Below, in pieces: positions 1 through 11,100 of a stretch of 64,000 nt of DNA. A program made the translations under genes and the position numbers. Every line of letters starts with the position of its first letter. Within the stretch, counting starts at the first letter, position 1. This DNA is from Leptasterias polaris (Eukaryota > Echinodermata > Asteroidea > Forcipulatida > Asteriidae), in NCBI GenBank assembly GCA_037783415.1, contig JAZGTN010000055.1, forward strand, positions 1,668,001 through 1,732,000, given 5' to 3'. Below the pieces are notes generated by a model, which was given only the letters and a program-made list of their open reading frames with translations, ran no database searches and was not told the DNA's origin.

Positions 1-299
1 TTATTACCACTGCGTACTGTTTGAAACAGAAATAAACGTTTTAAAGCATTCAAACAAACTTGTGTGTGACTGTTGAATTATTTCGAGTGTTTTGTTTTTA
101 AATTTAGTTATGCAATTAATTTAATTTAAAATAAAATACATATAGTTCTTTCATGAAGGCAAACATCAGTTCAGACTCTCATTAATCCCCGAGTTTCAGC
201 TGTTCCCATGCATACTTCGAGAGAAAGAGAGGCATTTCAAATAGCCTGGTCTCAGTTTGCACGAAGCGCATACTTTACACGTGCACACACCCTCACAAA

Positions 300-440
300 C
301 CCAGACTTGTGGGGTCCTGCTATTGTTGTTCTATTATTCCCTTTTCTGAAGAATTCCCCTGTGGGGTACAAGTTTAACAAAGAATACCTTGTGGGGTCCA
401 TTGTTCTGTTGTGTTTTGGACCCCACAAGGATGGGTGGGT
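300..440 (+). repeat. Dispersed CTTGTGGGGTCC repeat, copy 1
   Basis: Contains several TTGTGGGGTCC motifs in both orientations around a conserved core (CTATTGTTGTTCTATTATTC). A second copy lies inverted at 33670-33800. The chance ORF across it (208-483) is not a gene. Confidence 0.7.
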
Positions 441-652
441 ATGTCCACACGCTTCACAAAGATACTTTCCAATGGACGGTTAGCTGGCATGGTACTGAAA
501 GTCGATACTGCTTTAATAGAGTGCCTTTGAAGTTACAAACGATCCGAATATAAAAGAAATATCATACAAGTTCCTGGTTCTTTAGATCATTAAGACAGTT
601 TTAATGTGTTAAAATTGTTTTTTGGTTAAACTAATACACCCGCCTTTACTCC

Positions 653-1028
653 TTAAAGGCACAGTACACGTTTGGTAATGACTCTGAAAATTAGTGGCAA
701 CAAAAACTTACTTGGTAAGAAGTACAGCAGCTTTGGGTAGTATAATTAATTTTGAGAAACTTTTAACTTCGAAGTACTACGGTTATGGAAAAATATATCA
801 CTTTTTATTCTCCAAACTTTGAATCTGAGAAGCGTTTCTGTCAGAAACGCTTCTCATCAGACTGTCGGGGAATACTCTTCCTGCGTGGAAATATTCGCTC
901 CGGTTTTTCGGTGATATCTCAAAAAAGCGACCACCTTTTGAAGTGAATTTTTCATAGGTTAGTTTTATTGTATGTACCTACATTTATATAGGATTAACAC
1001 AATCAGTAGGCTCCAATTACCAAACGTA
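653..1028 (+). mobile_element. TTAA-type MITE, subfamily 1 (copy a)
   Basis: Starts TTAAAGGCACAGTACACGTT and ends ATTACCAAACGTATG, with an internal palindrome GAGAAGCGTTTCTG. It is about 90% identical, in inverted orientation, to the copy at 11825. The right TIR is decayed and no second TTAA is seen. Confidence 0.75.
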
Positions 1029-4000
1029 TGAAGCAACTTTTAAAAAGATGCATTTTGAAAGCAAATCACGGTCCGGCGCGCGTGGACGACGGATTCCAAT
1101 GTGAGGTTTCACGTGATGGATGCGCGCACAAAATAGACAGGCTCCAAACTTTACATGCACATTTTCAATAAAAAGAGCGTAAAAGCTGCATAGGTTACTG
1201 CGCAAGAAACCTACGGTGGACAGGGGCAGTCTAACATGACTGAAGTGAGACTCGCTGCGTACAAACTTTTTGTAATGGCACATTAAGCCTTTGATCGGGG
1301 CACAAGTGCCACGGCTGGAGTCCGAAAACTATCGCTTGAGATAAACAGGAGGTGAGAGTCATTGCTGACAAAGCAGGGTCTGAAACTAGAGAATCCCATT
1401 GACCATGTTACCTTTGTTTACAGAAATAGTGACCTTGTACATTCTAATGCATTTCCTGACAGGCAAGATACTACACTCACCATATGGAAAAATTTACATT
1501 TTGTGTCATAATTTTCACATAAATTCAAGAGTTACAAAAGCAACAGCTGTACAGCTTTTGAAATGTCCCCCTTTCTTCATATCAAAAGTGGAGAAAAATC
1601 AGACAGTGCAATCTCCATAAAACATGAGATTTATTGTAGGCTTCCATTGAGCTGCGTACAAACTATGCCTGCAGGAAGTCTAGGCTCTGTGGCTCTTTTG
1701 TAAACATGTGATGTCACAGGTCACATGGTCTATAGAAGGTGTGTTGAAACGGTGGTTCAACGGTGGTTCAACTGTTAAGCAAATTCTAATGAGCTTCTTT
1801 CTGGGAAGAGTATCACTAGAGAAGTAGATCAGAGCTAGGTTCCTTTAAGACTTATGATTTGTTGAAAAAAGGTCCAATATTGTACCCCTCTGAGACTTTT
1901 CACTTTCAATCTAGAGCAGTTGGGGGCACAGACACTAACCCTCTAAAACGACTAAATTTTAATTGCTAAAAAGGCCAATTGGGAATTTTCTTTTCAAGAT
2001 GGAGTCTATTTGATACGAGATTGGGTCCATAAACTCTACGACTGGGATCTTTCGACAAGATCATAATTACAGCACGACAGTATAAAAACACAATGAAAAT
2101 CGCATCTCTTTTCAAAACGACTTTATAACACATGCATTTTCGCACAAAATGTAAAATCACATTCTTCAGTATTATATAACAATGGTTGACAAAAAACCAT
2201 GAACCAAATGAAACCAAACACAAAACACAATGTAAAAAAAAAAAATCCAATGTCTTGTACGAGATTAAGTGTATGTACAAACAATATTGCATGGCATTGT
2301 ATACACAGGATGACGTCATTGGATTAATTTGAAACTTTCTCTTTGATATATAATACAGTGTGATTTTAAACGAGAACATTAATATAAGTAGATATTACGT
2401 GAGAATTCTCACAGCGTGTTGGTTCTTCCTACGTAAGCTTTACATGTTCATCTACGTCTCCATGTTATTGATGAACCTTGTAATCGTGGGGGGAAAACAA
2501 TTAAAAATATATTTTTCTGAAACGAAAACTCGGACTCGGAAGTTTTACTTCAAGTTCTTCCTAACCATTAATCTCAAAGACACAATTAATCTCAGAAACA
2601 CCAACCCTTGGATGGGCAGCTTAAGCCTCCATATAATGAGACAGGCTCAGGTTTCAACTAAAATGATTATAGACGCAAAACGTTTGGTTGGAGACTAGGT
2701 GATCCAACACCTCAAAACACTCTTGTAGGACAATTCATAAAACTGACATTATCTACACACAAAATTTCATCAGTCGGTACTAAATTTACGAAACAAGAAT
2801 GCAAATTTGTCTTAATCAAACTTATTCTATAATAAACCACAAGGGAAACTGACTGGGTAACTTTTAAATGATTTTGGGTTGAACAAAGAAAAATTGACTA
2901 GAGCGGGTTTGAACCAACGACCTCCGGATTTACGTGCCGGCGCTCTACCAACTGAGCTATCTAGCCCTATGTTGGCGGTCTCCCTATTTTGTCAAACTTA
3001 TTCTGTCATCTTCCTCCAATGTGTTATTCTCAGTACCACAAACTTATGACTCTATGCGTGCAAAATGTACAAGTTATCAAGAACTTATTTGATCGTTTTA
3101 AGATAAGTTTCGTTTTAAGATAAGTTTTGTTATATCAATACTGTACCATAGATGTTAATATTTGCATCGGGGATAATGACTATAATTTAGTTTTTACCCT
3201 ACACGATGTGTGTTAAGCACTGTATACTCAGTACTTTCCCCCCGAGTACTGTACCACCCCTCCAGTAAGATGACCGCATCTAACATGATAATTTTTCATT
3301 ATGCACCAATAACAACCCGACTAACCAGTGTTGTTCACAATACCCCCTTTCTCGCACACAAAACAACTTAATAATTCACATTAAACTTCCTGTTGACAAT
3401 TTCTTCAATAGTTCTCACAATGTATAGAAATAATCTCTACAATGCATAGTAAAATTATATGGGGGCTAAAACAAAAGCAATAACCACCTACGTTTACAAA
3501 ATAACACATGGTTGAATTTATTTAACTGACATTTGTACATATTGTGTGAGAGCATAATGCCAGGTAGACGAACAATAACCACTATGAGAAGAGCTAAAAA
3601 ATATTGGCTCACTAAGTATTTTGTTATGTTTGTTTGTTTTGTTTTCTTTTTGGGAGGGATCCTTGCCTTTTTGATGGGGGATTTAAATTTAAACTTTGGG
3701 AAACGATAATTTTTTGTTTTTAATGCGTTGGGCGGATTTTTCCCCCCTTTGTCAACTTTAGTCTGGTGTGTATTAATTTAAAACTACCTTCGGCTTGTTT
3801 AAAAAAAAGTTCAAGTTTAATGACAACATTTCACCAAGATGATGATTTTCGATCACTTCAGACCAACGAGCTTCCGGTTGATATTCTAAAACCGACTTGT
3901 AAAACAGACTATTCCTCCGCACATTTGGCACAAGTTAGCCACCGACCACGAATGGAGGGTTCGTTTTGCTATACACAAAAACGGTAAAAAAAAAAAAAAA

Positions 4001-4375
4001 AATCCCCTTGACAGATGAGATAGATGGAACGATGACCAAATCGAATCAAAGACCAATAATTTGATAATCTTTTTTAAAGTCTCCTCCTGCCTTTAACATG
4101 CTCCAATCTGCAGCATTTGTTATAAATCATTTGAAACCTTGTGTGATTCCTGTCACAAAGACTTCTAAATGGTATAATTTAGATCCCCAAAATTAATGGC
4201 AACAATTATGAGATTTTAAAAGCATATTAAGTGTATAAATATTAGAAACTATTACACAGTCTTTGCTCCCTTAACTACATATAGAAACATTAGTGTAAGT
4301 ACTAAAATTAAAGACTTGGAAATAGAATTTCGTCAGTTTTTTAAGGTTCACTACAAGGAATTGACTGAAATGATT
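1029..4375. other. No gene seen (left flank of EB1)
   Basis: AT-rich. ORFs of up to 137 codons (1966-2379 minus, 2360-2698 plus) have low-complexity AT-driven composition and no motif. Only the SINE at 2829 is identifiable. Confidence 0.6.
2829..2995 (-). mobile_element. tRNA-headed SINE (copy 1)
   Basis: On the minus strand a tRNA-like head (TAGCTCAGTTGGTAGAGC as D arm/A box, GGTTCAAAC as B box) is followed by a body ending CAGTCAGTTTCCCTTGTGG. The acceptor stem nearly pairs, but the anticodon loop lacks the invariant U33, so this is a SINE head and not a tRNA gene. Confidence 0.75.
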
Positions 4376-4618
4376 GTGTACAGAATGCAAACGAGGTTGT
4401 TCAGAATTCAAACTGTGGTGTACAGAATGCAAATGAATGTGTACAGAATGTAAAATGGGAGTACAGAATGCAAATGGTGGTATACACATTGCAAACGATG
4501 GTGTACAGAACGCAAACGATGGTGTACATAATGCAAACGACCGAGTACAAAATGCAAATGACAGTGTGCAGAATGCACACGATGGCGTGCAGAATGCACA
4601 CGATGGCGTACAGAATGT
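4376..4618 (+). repeat. 21-bp minisatellite (about 11-12 copies)
   Basis: The unit is close to GTGTACAGAATGCAAACGATG with substitutions between copies. As 21 is a multiple of 3, several frames on both strands stay open with heptapeptide periodicity, which explains the Cys-rich minus ORF (155 codons). I see no sign that any is a gene. Confidence 0.85.
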
Positions 4619-4854
4619 GACTTCCTGAAGTGGACTTGAAAAGAGAAACTTGACCATACACATTATACACTGGAATTTGTTATAGCAGGAATTTGTTATA
4701 GCTTTACATGGGAAATACTTGTACACGATCGTCACCATAGTACTAGCCCCGTGGGACTATCGCTTTTGTAGACACACTGAGCTAGGAATAGTCCTATGAT
4801 ATGGCTACCACACTACCTGATCTTGATCTTTATCAAAATCCACACAGACATATC

Positions 4855-5000
4855 AAATTTGTCTCCTGAAGACGATCAGAGCATACTGATCAAAACGTTG
4901 AGTTGTCAACCACCGGTTCTTTTCAGAACCAACACTACTCAAAAAGAGATTTACACATGGTGCTACCGCAAACCTCACCTGAGGGCCATTATTATTTTCC
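4855..5000 (+). repeat. Retroelement-like 3' segment with GATCAG/CTGATC hairpin
   Basis: Contains CTCCTGAAGACGATCAGAGC, then ATACTGATCAAAACGTTGAG. Motifs of this kind recur near the ends of retroelements in many animals. The surrounding 96-codon ORF is not convincing. Confidence 0.45.
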
Positions 5001-7337
5001 AAATTCATACAGACAGGGAATCGCGAACATTAGACCCTGTTTCCCATAGCAGAGCAGCACACGACAATTGCACACCAAAATGCTGATATATCCAAAATGG
5101 GTTTATTGTATTTTACAGACTCTTTCAATTTTCTGTTGAGCTCAACAGATTTGTGTTTGCTCTCTTTGCGGTTATATTCATAGGTATATTATGCAGTTAG
5201 TATTCGTATTTAATGTGGGAGTAAATTTAAGCTTCAAGTCCAATACACAGGGAATGCCAAGCGAAATAATATAAAAAAACCACGGACGATACTGAAATAT
5301 CAGTGTGTGTATAAAGTGTATAAACACTTCGCAGTTTACTCATCACTGGTGCACAATAGAATATAGTCAACATAAATTGGACAAACACTAAAATGCAAAT
5401 ATTATTGTATTAATCTTCACATCGTTAATAATTCAAGTTATGCCACTAGTTATTATTCTTATAATACTGTACAATGTCTAGCTTCCACGACAAGAACGGC
5501 GCTTAGTTTCATCAAGGCGCTAAGCAGGAGACGCTACTCAACTCTGCTAAGCCTTAACTAAGCAGGAGACCAGTAATGAGGGAAGAATATGGCATAGTGT
5601 TTCAGCTGGTTTACCCATTCCTGCTATAAGCAAACGCTTAGTAAATTTCTCTTATGCTTAACAAAATGCCCGATGGGCAAGACTTAGCATTATTTAGGTG
5701 CTTAGCTGCTTTAGGACCTTTGGCCTTGATCTCATTTATATTCATGTCAGTGGTGGCGCTATTCAGTCTATCTGACCAATCACTACTATTTACAAAGCCG
5801 TTCGTTAGACTAAACAGGCCTAGCTATAAAATGATAACAAAATGACGTCTTAAGACAGTAATGCAATCTTTCTTCTGATGCTACAACTCCTTCGAAAATT
5901 GCCTTACATTAACATCATCTCAATCTCCAACAAGGATTCAAAATTAAATCATTAACTGTGTGACGAGACCCAACAATAGTTGTTGTTCATTAACATTAAC
6001 TGTGAGCCATGTGCGATTATTTTCTTTATAACAAACTCCAGGAAAATGACAAGTTGGAGAGTCTTTTAATTTCACCTATAACCCTTCTATCGATACGTGT
6101 CCTAATGGGCAATGATGCAAGCATGTTACTTCACATGGGCAATTGCCTCCATGCCCCTAGTCACTAGCCTTGGTGCCCTATAATTGACTTGCTTTTACAA
6201 GCATCAGGCCTGCAATGCACAAGTGAACGATGACAAACCATGGAGTTTCCTACCTCCATGGACAAACTCAATCATGTAAACACTCCAGAGACCACAGTGT
6301 TTGAATCTTTTCATATGACGGAAATAACAGCTTCTTTTGTTCAGCAAGCTGACAAAAAACAAGTCTGAATTCAGATAAAAGCCTAAAATTTATCACCCCT
6401 GAATGAAGGAAACCCACATTTATTTTTAATTTTGTTCCTTCTTCATCATTTACTGGGTTGCAGCAAAAAGTTTTCCCCATTGGTAGATTTAAGCAATGGC
6501 ACCAAATCCCAGCGGTTATTCCACAATCCAAATTTCCAGGTACACATATCAAGGGTAAGATGAAACTAAGCACAGAGAAAGGACAGATTTCTCTATGAAC
6601 TAAGCCAGTAAAAATGCGCTTTTGTTTATCTACACACGTGTGTTATTTTGTGTTATATCATTAAACTTGTTTAAATTAGCATACACTAGGGAACCAGTGA
6701 TTTGTACACATTTGATGGACAGCAGCACCACTTTGATAAGAGGACCAGTCGCCTCTCTGACTAAGAGTAGACTAGCCTTACAAGTCCATCACACATGGCA
6801 TATTCAACCTGCTCAAACAACCAACCATGCATCAACCAAGAGATGATCATCACTACATGGCCAATGCTTATTTCAAACCTACATGGCCAGCTAAAAAGGG
6901 CCTGAAAAATCTCTTCCTCTCATTTTTAAAGAAGCTGTCAGACTTTTCTTAAATTCAAATTAAGATTGTTGAAGAAAGCAATAAATAAAAAAAAGGAACA
7001 CAACTGATAAGAATTAGGAGGTATGCTCACACAACACTGAAGCTTATCTTATAATGGGAATGTCTTCCACACAATTAATGAAGTTAACTTATTACACGAG
7101 GGAACACATTTTGGGGCAAAGCAAAATCACTTAAGCTGTGTAAGTGTTCCACTTCTAAATAAATCATCTTAAATCTGTAAGTCGCAGTTAATTTTGCATA
7201 CTCCTGGTATATTCATGTATCACACTGCATCCATCTTTGTCTGTGCCCCTGTATCCTGGTAAAGGGTAAAGCAATGTAAGCTGTAGCGTACAAAGGTATC
7301 AGACTATTTCCTTGAAAGGTTCAACTTTTCTACACAT
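5001..7337. other. No gene seen; possible 3' UTR of EB1 isoform B in part
   Basis: A TAAGCAGGAGAC/GCTTAG repeat is visible at 5500-5580, and a minus-strand AATAAA at about 6423-6418 could end a long EB1 3' UTR. Nothing else recognised. Confidence 0.4.
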
Positions 7338-7614
7338 TTGTCCACACAGAGCTACGATTGATCTTAACTGTGTATCAATTGCAGAGTGTGATGTCACAAT
7401 ACAAATCACTGTGGCAATATTGACAACTCATCTTAAGATGAATCTCGGTATTTGTGAAATCGAGCATTGGGCTTGATCTCACAACGAAGCTAAGATTGAT
7501 CTTCAAAAGATGTGTATCAATCTTAAATTGCTTAGCAAAGCGTGATGTCAGGGATACGAATCACTATGGCAATATAGACAATGAATCTTAGTGCTTTGTG
7601 TAGTCGAACCCAGG
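7338..7614 (+). mobile_element. Two adjacent copies of a GAAATCGA-ended MITE
   Basis: Two side-by-side copies of a ~145-bp element with the core GTGATGTCACAATACAAATC and ATCTTAAGATGAATCT. The second starts GGGCTTGATCTCACAA and ends TTTGTGTAGTCGAACCC. Inverted ends are GGG(C/T)TCGATTTCACAAAG. Confidence 0.65.
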
Positions 7615-8079
7615 AGTAAATGTATAAAGGTCACAGGGTAGTCATTGTCTTTTTCCTAACCATCTAAAGCTATGAGGCCAAAACGAGGCTAGAAGGGAAA
7701 AATCTTATGACACAATTTACCTATCAATGCCAAAATTATGATCATAGGGACTTGCATGTAGTTCATTTCTGCAAAACAGTAAATTTCAGAACATTTTGTG
7801 GTTGTTGGTGGTGTACAGATACATTTTGAAGACCTAATCAACCCATTTTTCAACATCAGTTTTTTTATCTGTGCTTTTTTTTTGATGCGATAGAAGGATA
7901 TTTAGTCAACTCTGAAATTACAAGGTGGCAGCAGAGTGATTTTGTTTATGACTGTATCACAGATAATCTTCATTACGGAGTAGTTCTGAACTGATCAACA
8001 GGGTTGAACCCTAACAGGGTACTTGACAAACTCATGGTAGACTGTGATTCTTTTAAAAGATGACGCTGGAGGTAACTCT

Positions 8080-8187
8080 TTAATAATATTGGTTTTCTTC
8101 ACCGTCTTCGAGGGGCTCCTCTTGACCATAAGCTACCGCTTCCTCGGGTGCTACGCCCTCTTCTCCTTCCGGAGTCTCAAAACCATC
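8080..8187 (-). CDS. MAPRE1: EB1 alternative terminal exon B (tail ending NQYY)
   Basis: 108 nt including a TAA stop, phase 0, behind a strong C-rich acceptor ending ccccag. It encodes 35 residues that start [11 protein letters not shown] and end DGEENQYY. It is acidic like exon A but about 8 residues longer and closes with two tyrosines. It gives a 298-residue protein. An ATTAAA overlaps the stop codon, and a canonical AATAAA on this strand lies only far downstream near 6420. Confidence 0.9.
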   Translation of the reverse strand, partial: DGFETPEGEEGVAPEEAVAYGQEEPLEDGEENQYY

Positions 8188-11100
8188 CTGGGGGGAGGGA
8201 AGAGAGGACAGGGAGAATCAATGGGTGGTCATCTTAAAGATATCAGATTCGCTCGTGGGTTGGTTTCATAAGATTTGGAGAACCCATTACCAAACCAAAG
8301 TAAATTTTGCGAAATACGGTATTGTACAAATCTTGAAAATGAAGAATCAAATTGAGAAATTGTAAAATGGGCAACAAAATCATAAAAATTTATGTCAAAA
8401 TTGTACATATTGAGAGGTTTGCAATAAGCCCCAAGTACATAAGCCAGTAGGCCACCATCACTTAGGTCAAACAATTGAAAAAATACATGCAGGTACAAGT
8501 TGCGCACAACTCTCATCCAATGATAGACCCCTTGCACAATGCCCAGAGAATTAACATGGGCCTATCCTATCCACCATTCTGGGAGTGCACTCAAAGGAAT
8601 CGATTCTTAAAATGGTGGAAATGGTAGGCGCGCATTGTGTGGAGGTGTGTTCCGCATTGTGCAAGGGGTCATTGGGTCCTCCTTTGATCTCAGTGAGGGC
8701 ACCAATTAAGCTTTTAATGTCAAACGAAGGGAGTCTATTTAGACCCCTATCATAGACTGGACAATAGACTGGTCCCTCTTTGCAATATTAAACATTTGTA
8801 ACTGCATCAACATGGGGAGGAAAACAAAGATGACTGCAGGAAACATGATAATAGTCTGAACAGATCAACAGCATCACCAAGCCAATCAATACGAACAGGT
8901 ACATGTACACAACAAAGAAACAAAGCACTGCCTTAGGTACAAGTTTAAAGCAAATACTGAACTGCCGACAGCAGTTTTACCCGTGGCTGATGAACAAAGC
9001 AAGGTGGTAAAAATCCAAATTGATGGAATACATGTAAAATACAAGTAGAAGACAAAATTGAAGACAAGCGAAATACATCAAACATCATTTCACAAGCAAG
9101 CAAAATCAAAGCAGTTCAATGTAGACCCCTTGCATTGGCTGCGCATGTTTCCTTTGCCTGAGAGTTGTGCGCATGTTTTCATTGGCTGAGAGTCATGCGC
9201 ACGTTTCCATTGGCTGAGAGTCATGCGCACGTTTCCATTGGCTGAGGGTCATGTGCACATTTCCATTGGCCGAGAGTCATGCGCACGTTTCCTTTGCCCG
9301 AGAGTCATGCGCACGTTGGCTGAGAGTCATGCGCACGTTTCCATTGGCTGAGAGTCATGCGCACGTTTCCATTGGCTGAGAGTCATGCGCACGTTTCCAT
9401 TGGCTGAGAGTCATGCGCACGTTTCCATTGGCTGAGAGTCATGCGCACGTTTCCATTGGCTGAGAGTCATGCGCACGTTTCCATTGGCTGAGAGTCATGC
9501 GCACGTTTCCATTGGCTGAGAGTCATGCGCACGTTTCCATTGGCTGAGAGTCATGCGCACGTTTCCATTGGCTGAGAGTCATGCGCACGTTTCCATTGGC
9601 TGAGAGTCATGTGCATATTTTTATTGGCTGAGAGTCATGCGCACATTTCCATTGTTTGTCATCAAAGATGAATGCCAATGCAAGGAGTCTATTGAACTGA
9701 TGTTATATAAAAACAAGATACCAATGTCTAATAAAAATGGATTGAAATTAAAAACAGAGATGACTTGGTGAATGCAAACAGGTACTCTGATCACTAAATA
9801 CAATAATATACAAAATACATCTCGCTTACAGTAAATGAAGCTGCAATGGCGCATGGAAGGGCATGCACGACCTGTTTCATAAAAGCATGCAACTGGCAGG
9901 GATGAGAGTTTATGGAAAATGAAAAATCCACAAATATTGGTGGGGGGAGGGTTTGGGGCTACCAAAACCATCACCACAACCACAACCCGTATCAGTGGAA
10001 TCAATCTATTTTTTCAAGTGGGTGGGGGAAGCACCTCTGTAATGGTATGTTTGTATAGTCAATCAAATTCAAAAACCTTTAAAATGGCATGGATGTAACT
10101 GAAATATAATTATGAATTAGCCTGTCAAATAAGAGGAAAGTGAAATGCACAGCAAGAGTTTGTGCTGCTTTTCCGTTTGCAATGGCACAAAAAGTGAGAA
10201 TCCCAAACATGGAAATCAGCCCATCATCAGCTGAAAAGTTGCATGCCTGCATATAACCCCACAAGAACACCAATGTGTCAATCTTGCTTAAGGGAGAGAG
10301 ACAACACAACTGTAACTAGTTCCTTGTCTGAAGATAATTTCATGATGAAAATTAATCTGCTTTGAAACTTTATCTCCAGCCTTGATGCGTTTGGCTCAGT
10401 TTAACTGCGTAACTCAGAAAGACTCGGGAGAAGAGTTTGTGCACAATGAGGGGTAAAAAAAAAAACGATCAAAATGCATCATGTGAGGGGCAAGTCCAAG
10501 AATTAGTGCAGCAACAGTTACAAGCTGCACATTCAGAAAGTTAAACCCAAGCGCTCTCCCTGAACAGTGGTCCGCTGACCAAACGCTAGTTAAAACACCT
10601 GAGGACCAGTCAAAATTCTCCCCTGAAGTGGTTTGGCTGGCTTGTTCAGTGTTGAAAAGCCTCCCTGTATTTAGTATGAAATATGGACCAGTGAAATAAA
10701 GAGGGCGGGCAAGTGAAACGACAAGCTAACTGGTCCTGCTGGCCAGTCACTGAAAAAAGCTAAGGGCAAACCTTGTACCCCCTCTGAAAAACAATGAGGT
10801 GATTTATATTCTAATGTGGAACATCTTCAAGGGGAATGCCCCCATGACGTTAGTGTTATTAGTCCTTGAATAGATTATGTGACAACAGTGATGTAACAAC
10901 GGTGTGTTACACTGGACTGCAAGGGGATCCTTTTTCTTGGACTTGCCCTGAAGCGCTTAAAGATTTGAAACATGTCAAAATAATTGCAGTGTTTTGGTGA
11001 AGGTCATAAACATGCGGAAGCAGTGATCATACACCAGTTTGGAAGGAAGACAAGGGTCACAAATGGGGAGGGGGGAACAGGGGGAGGGGAATTGATTGAC

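Noticed and set aside
1966..2379. 137-codon minus-strand ORF
   Set aside because: Composition follows the AT-rich background, with many Phe/Ile/Lys/Tyr/Cys; no domain, splice context or conservation signal.
2895..2967. tRNA gene on the minus strand
   Set aside because: D arm and B box are good, but the anticodon loop lacks U33, the T stem does not pair, and the same head recurs at 15478, 62475 and 62619 with a shared SINE body.
4271..4738. 155-codon Cys-rich minus-strand ORF (possible secreted peptide)
   Set aside because: It is a translation of the 21-bp minisatellite, open in several frames on both strands; no signal peptide or exon structure.
9133..9654. CRISPR-like array
   Set aside because: Units are directly abutting 28-mers with no unique spacers, in a eukaryotic intron; it is a minisatellite.
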